From the NCBI GenBank assembly GCA_035544835.1, contig DASZZV010000040.1, positions 1 through 7,325 of the forward strand: a stretch of DNA of 7,325 nt, read 5' to 3'. This DNA comes from DASZZV01 sp035544835 (GTDB lineage Bacteria > Acidobacteriota > Thermoanaerobaculia > Gp7-AA8). Shown here one piece after another: positions 6,856 through 7,325 of the stretch. The position numbers and the translations under genes were made by a program. Below the pieces are notes generated by a model. It saw only the letters and a program-made list of their open reading frames with translations, ran no database searches and was not told where the DNA came from. How positions within the stretch are numbered: the stretch's first letter is position 1; each line of letters opens with the position of its first letter.

Positions 6856-6862
6856 ATGAGAT

Positions 6863-6870
6863 TCCTCCCT
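6863..6870 (-). promoter_or_regulatory. Strong Shine-Dalgarno upstream of a two-codon ATG-ACT-TAG frame
   Basis: On the minus strand AGGGAGGA is followed 7 nt later by ATG (6855-6853), ACT and a TAG stop. That ATG is in frame with, and 24 nt ahead of, the antitoxin ATG, but two TAG codons lie between them. It may be a leader mini-frame, or an ancestral start whose frame was closed. Confidence 0.4.
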
Positions 6871-6891
6871 CCGAAGAGTTTGCTGAGCTCA

Positions 6892-6907
6892 GCGCGCGAA
6901 GGCGCGC
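6892..6907. repeat. GC hairpin, type 1 (GCGCGC-GAAG-GCGCGC)
   Basis: This perfect 6-bp stem has the loop GAAG. Its flanks (AGC before, GGCAGA after) match those of the hairpins at 6971 and 7030, so it looks like a diverged member of the same family. It is the first element of a palindrome-rich, gene-free stretch. Confidence 0.7.
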
Positions 6908-6920
6908 GGCAGACCTGTAG

Positions 6921-6940
6921 CACCGGGCGTGAGCCCGGTG
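6921..6940 (+). repeat. GC hairpin, type 2 (CACCGGGC stem), first copy
   Basis: This perfect 8-bp stem (6921-6928 with 6933-6940) has the loop GTGA. A second copy with the loop read as GTAA lies in the opposite orientation at 7074-7093. Confidence 0.8.
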
Positions 6941-6970
6941 ACGCGGGAAGAGGAGAAAAATATTCTTCTT

Positions 6971-7030
6971 AGCCCGCGAAGGCGGGCGACAGTCGATGTC
7001 GCCGCAATCTGCCGCCCGCCTTCGCGGGCT
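6971..7030. repeat. Head-to-head pair of type 1 hairpins
   Basis: Arms 6971-6992 and 7009-7030 are inverted copies of each other, 22 bp with one mismatch, separated by 16 nt. Each arm is itself a hairpin (GCCCGC-GAAG-GCGGGC), so the locus can fold as two small stems or one long stem, as in paired REP elements (BIMEs). Confidence 0.88.
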
Positions 7031-7073
7031 TGCGGAATCGAAAAAGCAACGTTTGCCGAAGTCGTTCGCGAAC

Positions 7074-7093
7074 CACCGGGCTTACGCCCGGTG
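7074..7093 (-). repeat. GC hairpin, type 2, second copy (inverted)
   Basis: This perfect 8-bp stem (7074-7081 with 7086-7093) is the inverted partner of 6921-6940 and differs only in one loop base. The two type 2 copies bracket the type 1 pair symmetrically. Confidence 0.8.
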
Positions 7094-7143
7094 CCTGGAG
7101 TTTGGCCATTCGTGGGCGGCCCGGAGGGCCAGTAAGCTGGTAG

Positions 7144-7170
7144 CCAGTGGTGAGCGAAGCGAACCACTGG
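7144..7170. repeat. Hairpin CCAGTGGT / ACCACTGG
   Basis: This perfect 8-bp stem has an 11-nt loop GAGCGAAGCGA. It is followed by GACGCGGGA, the same string that follows the type 2 hairpin at 6940, which hints at a shared larger unit. Confidence 0.7.
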
Positions 7171-7202
7171 ACGCGGGATCATAGCGATTCTTTTCTTTTC
7201 CA

Positions 7203-7288
7203 GAGCCCCGGCAGGGGCGCGAGCGATCGACAGAAAGAGCGCGTCCAATCGAGGCATCCGGTGGCGGCTTTCGCCCCTGCCGGGGCTC
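7203..7288. repeat. Head-to-head pair of GCCCC-GGCA-GGGGC hairpins
   Basis: Arms 7203-7219 and 7272-7288 are perfectly complementary over 17 bp, with a 52-nt spacer that shows no gene. Each arm is also a self-contained 5-bp hairpin. Together with the preceding elements it fills 6891-7288, where I see no protein or RNA gene. The final 37 bases hold nothing I recognise. Confidence 0.85.
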
Positions 7289-7325
7289 GGTGAAACTTCA
7301 AGCAAATGATTGATTCGTGACGTCT

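Noticed and set aside
6891..7288. CRISPR array
   Set aside because: The repeats are different hairpins in mixed orientations with irregular spacing, not one direct repeat with uniform spacers, and no cas gene is near.
6889..7305. A 138-codon minus-strand open frame across the palindrome cluster
   Set aside because: It is made almost wholly of hairpin repeats, lacks a ribosome site and reads as low-complexity Arg/Pro/Gly sequence; two smaller plus-strand frames there are equally spurious.

Overview
The window looks like a chromosomal segment of a moderately GC-rich (roughly 60% by eye) environmental bacterium. Gene density is ordinary, but several families of short palindromic repeats sit between and inside genes. 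The proteins resemble those common in Acidobacteriota- or Gemmatimonadota-like genomes. That placement rests on general resemblance only; no rRNA or other taxonomic marker is present.

Left part (1-1919, minus strand): a DNA-alkylation repair operon. The first gene is an Ada/AlkA fusion, with a methyl-phosphotriester-sensing zinc domain, an AraC-type helix-turn-helix and a 3-methyladenine glycosylase. Its stop codon overlaps, as ATGA, the start of a second gene. The first ~55 codons of that second gene read as an O6-methylguanine-DNA methyltransferase (Ogt/AdaB). This reading frame then runs through two ~115-bp copies of a palindromic repeat with no stop codon and leaves the window at the left edge. 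It is therefore either an in-frame repeat insertion or a broken gene.

Middle (2060-3636): a small DUF4287/DUF5655 protein on the plus strand converges on an alpha/beta-hydrolase of the esterase D-like family on the minus strand. The short gap between them is almost entirely one long AT-rich inverted repeat that may terminate transcription in both directions.

Right-centre (3740-6499, plus strand): a 919-residue membrane-bound class III adenylate cyclase with six predicted membrane segments, HAMP, GAF and PAS-like domains, a complete cyclase catalytic set and a short C-terminal TPR-like tail. It is the largest gene here and probably turns an unknown signal into cAMP.

Right end (6509-7325): a degraded toxin-antitoxin locus on the minus strand. 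The Phd/YefM antitoxin keeps its DNA-binding half and an apparent operator, but its tail is joined out of frame to the last ~40 codons of a VapC/PIN toxin, which implies a deletion of about 300 bp. Beyond it lie ~400 bp without a credible gene, packed with GC-rich hairpins, several in head-to-head pairs (REP/BIME-like).

I found no convincing new multi-gene system. The most notable items are the repeat inside the ogt frame, the vapBC deletion remnant and the palindrome cluster.
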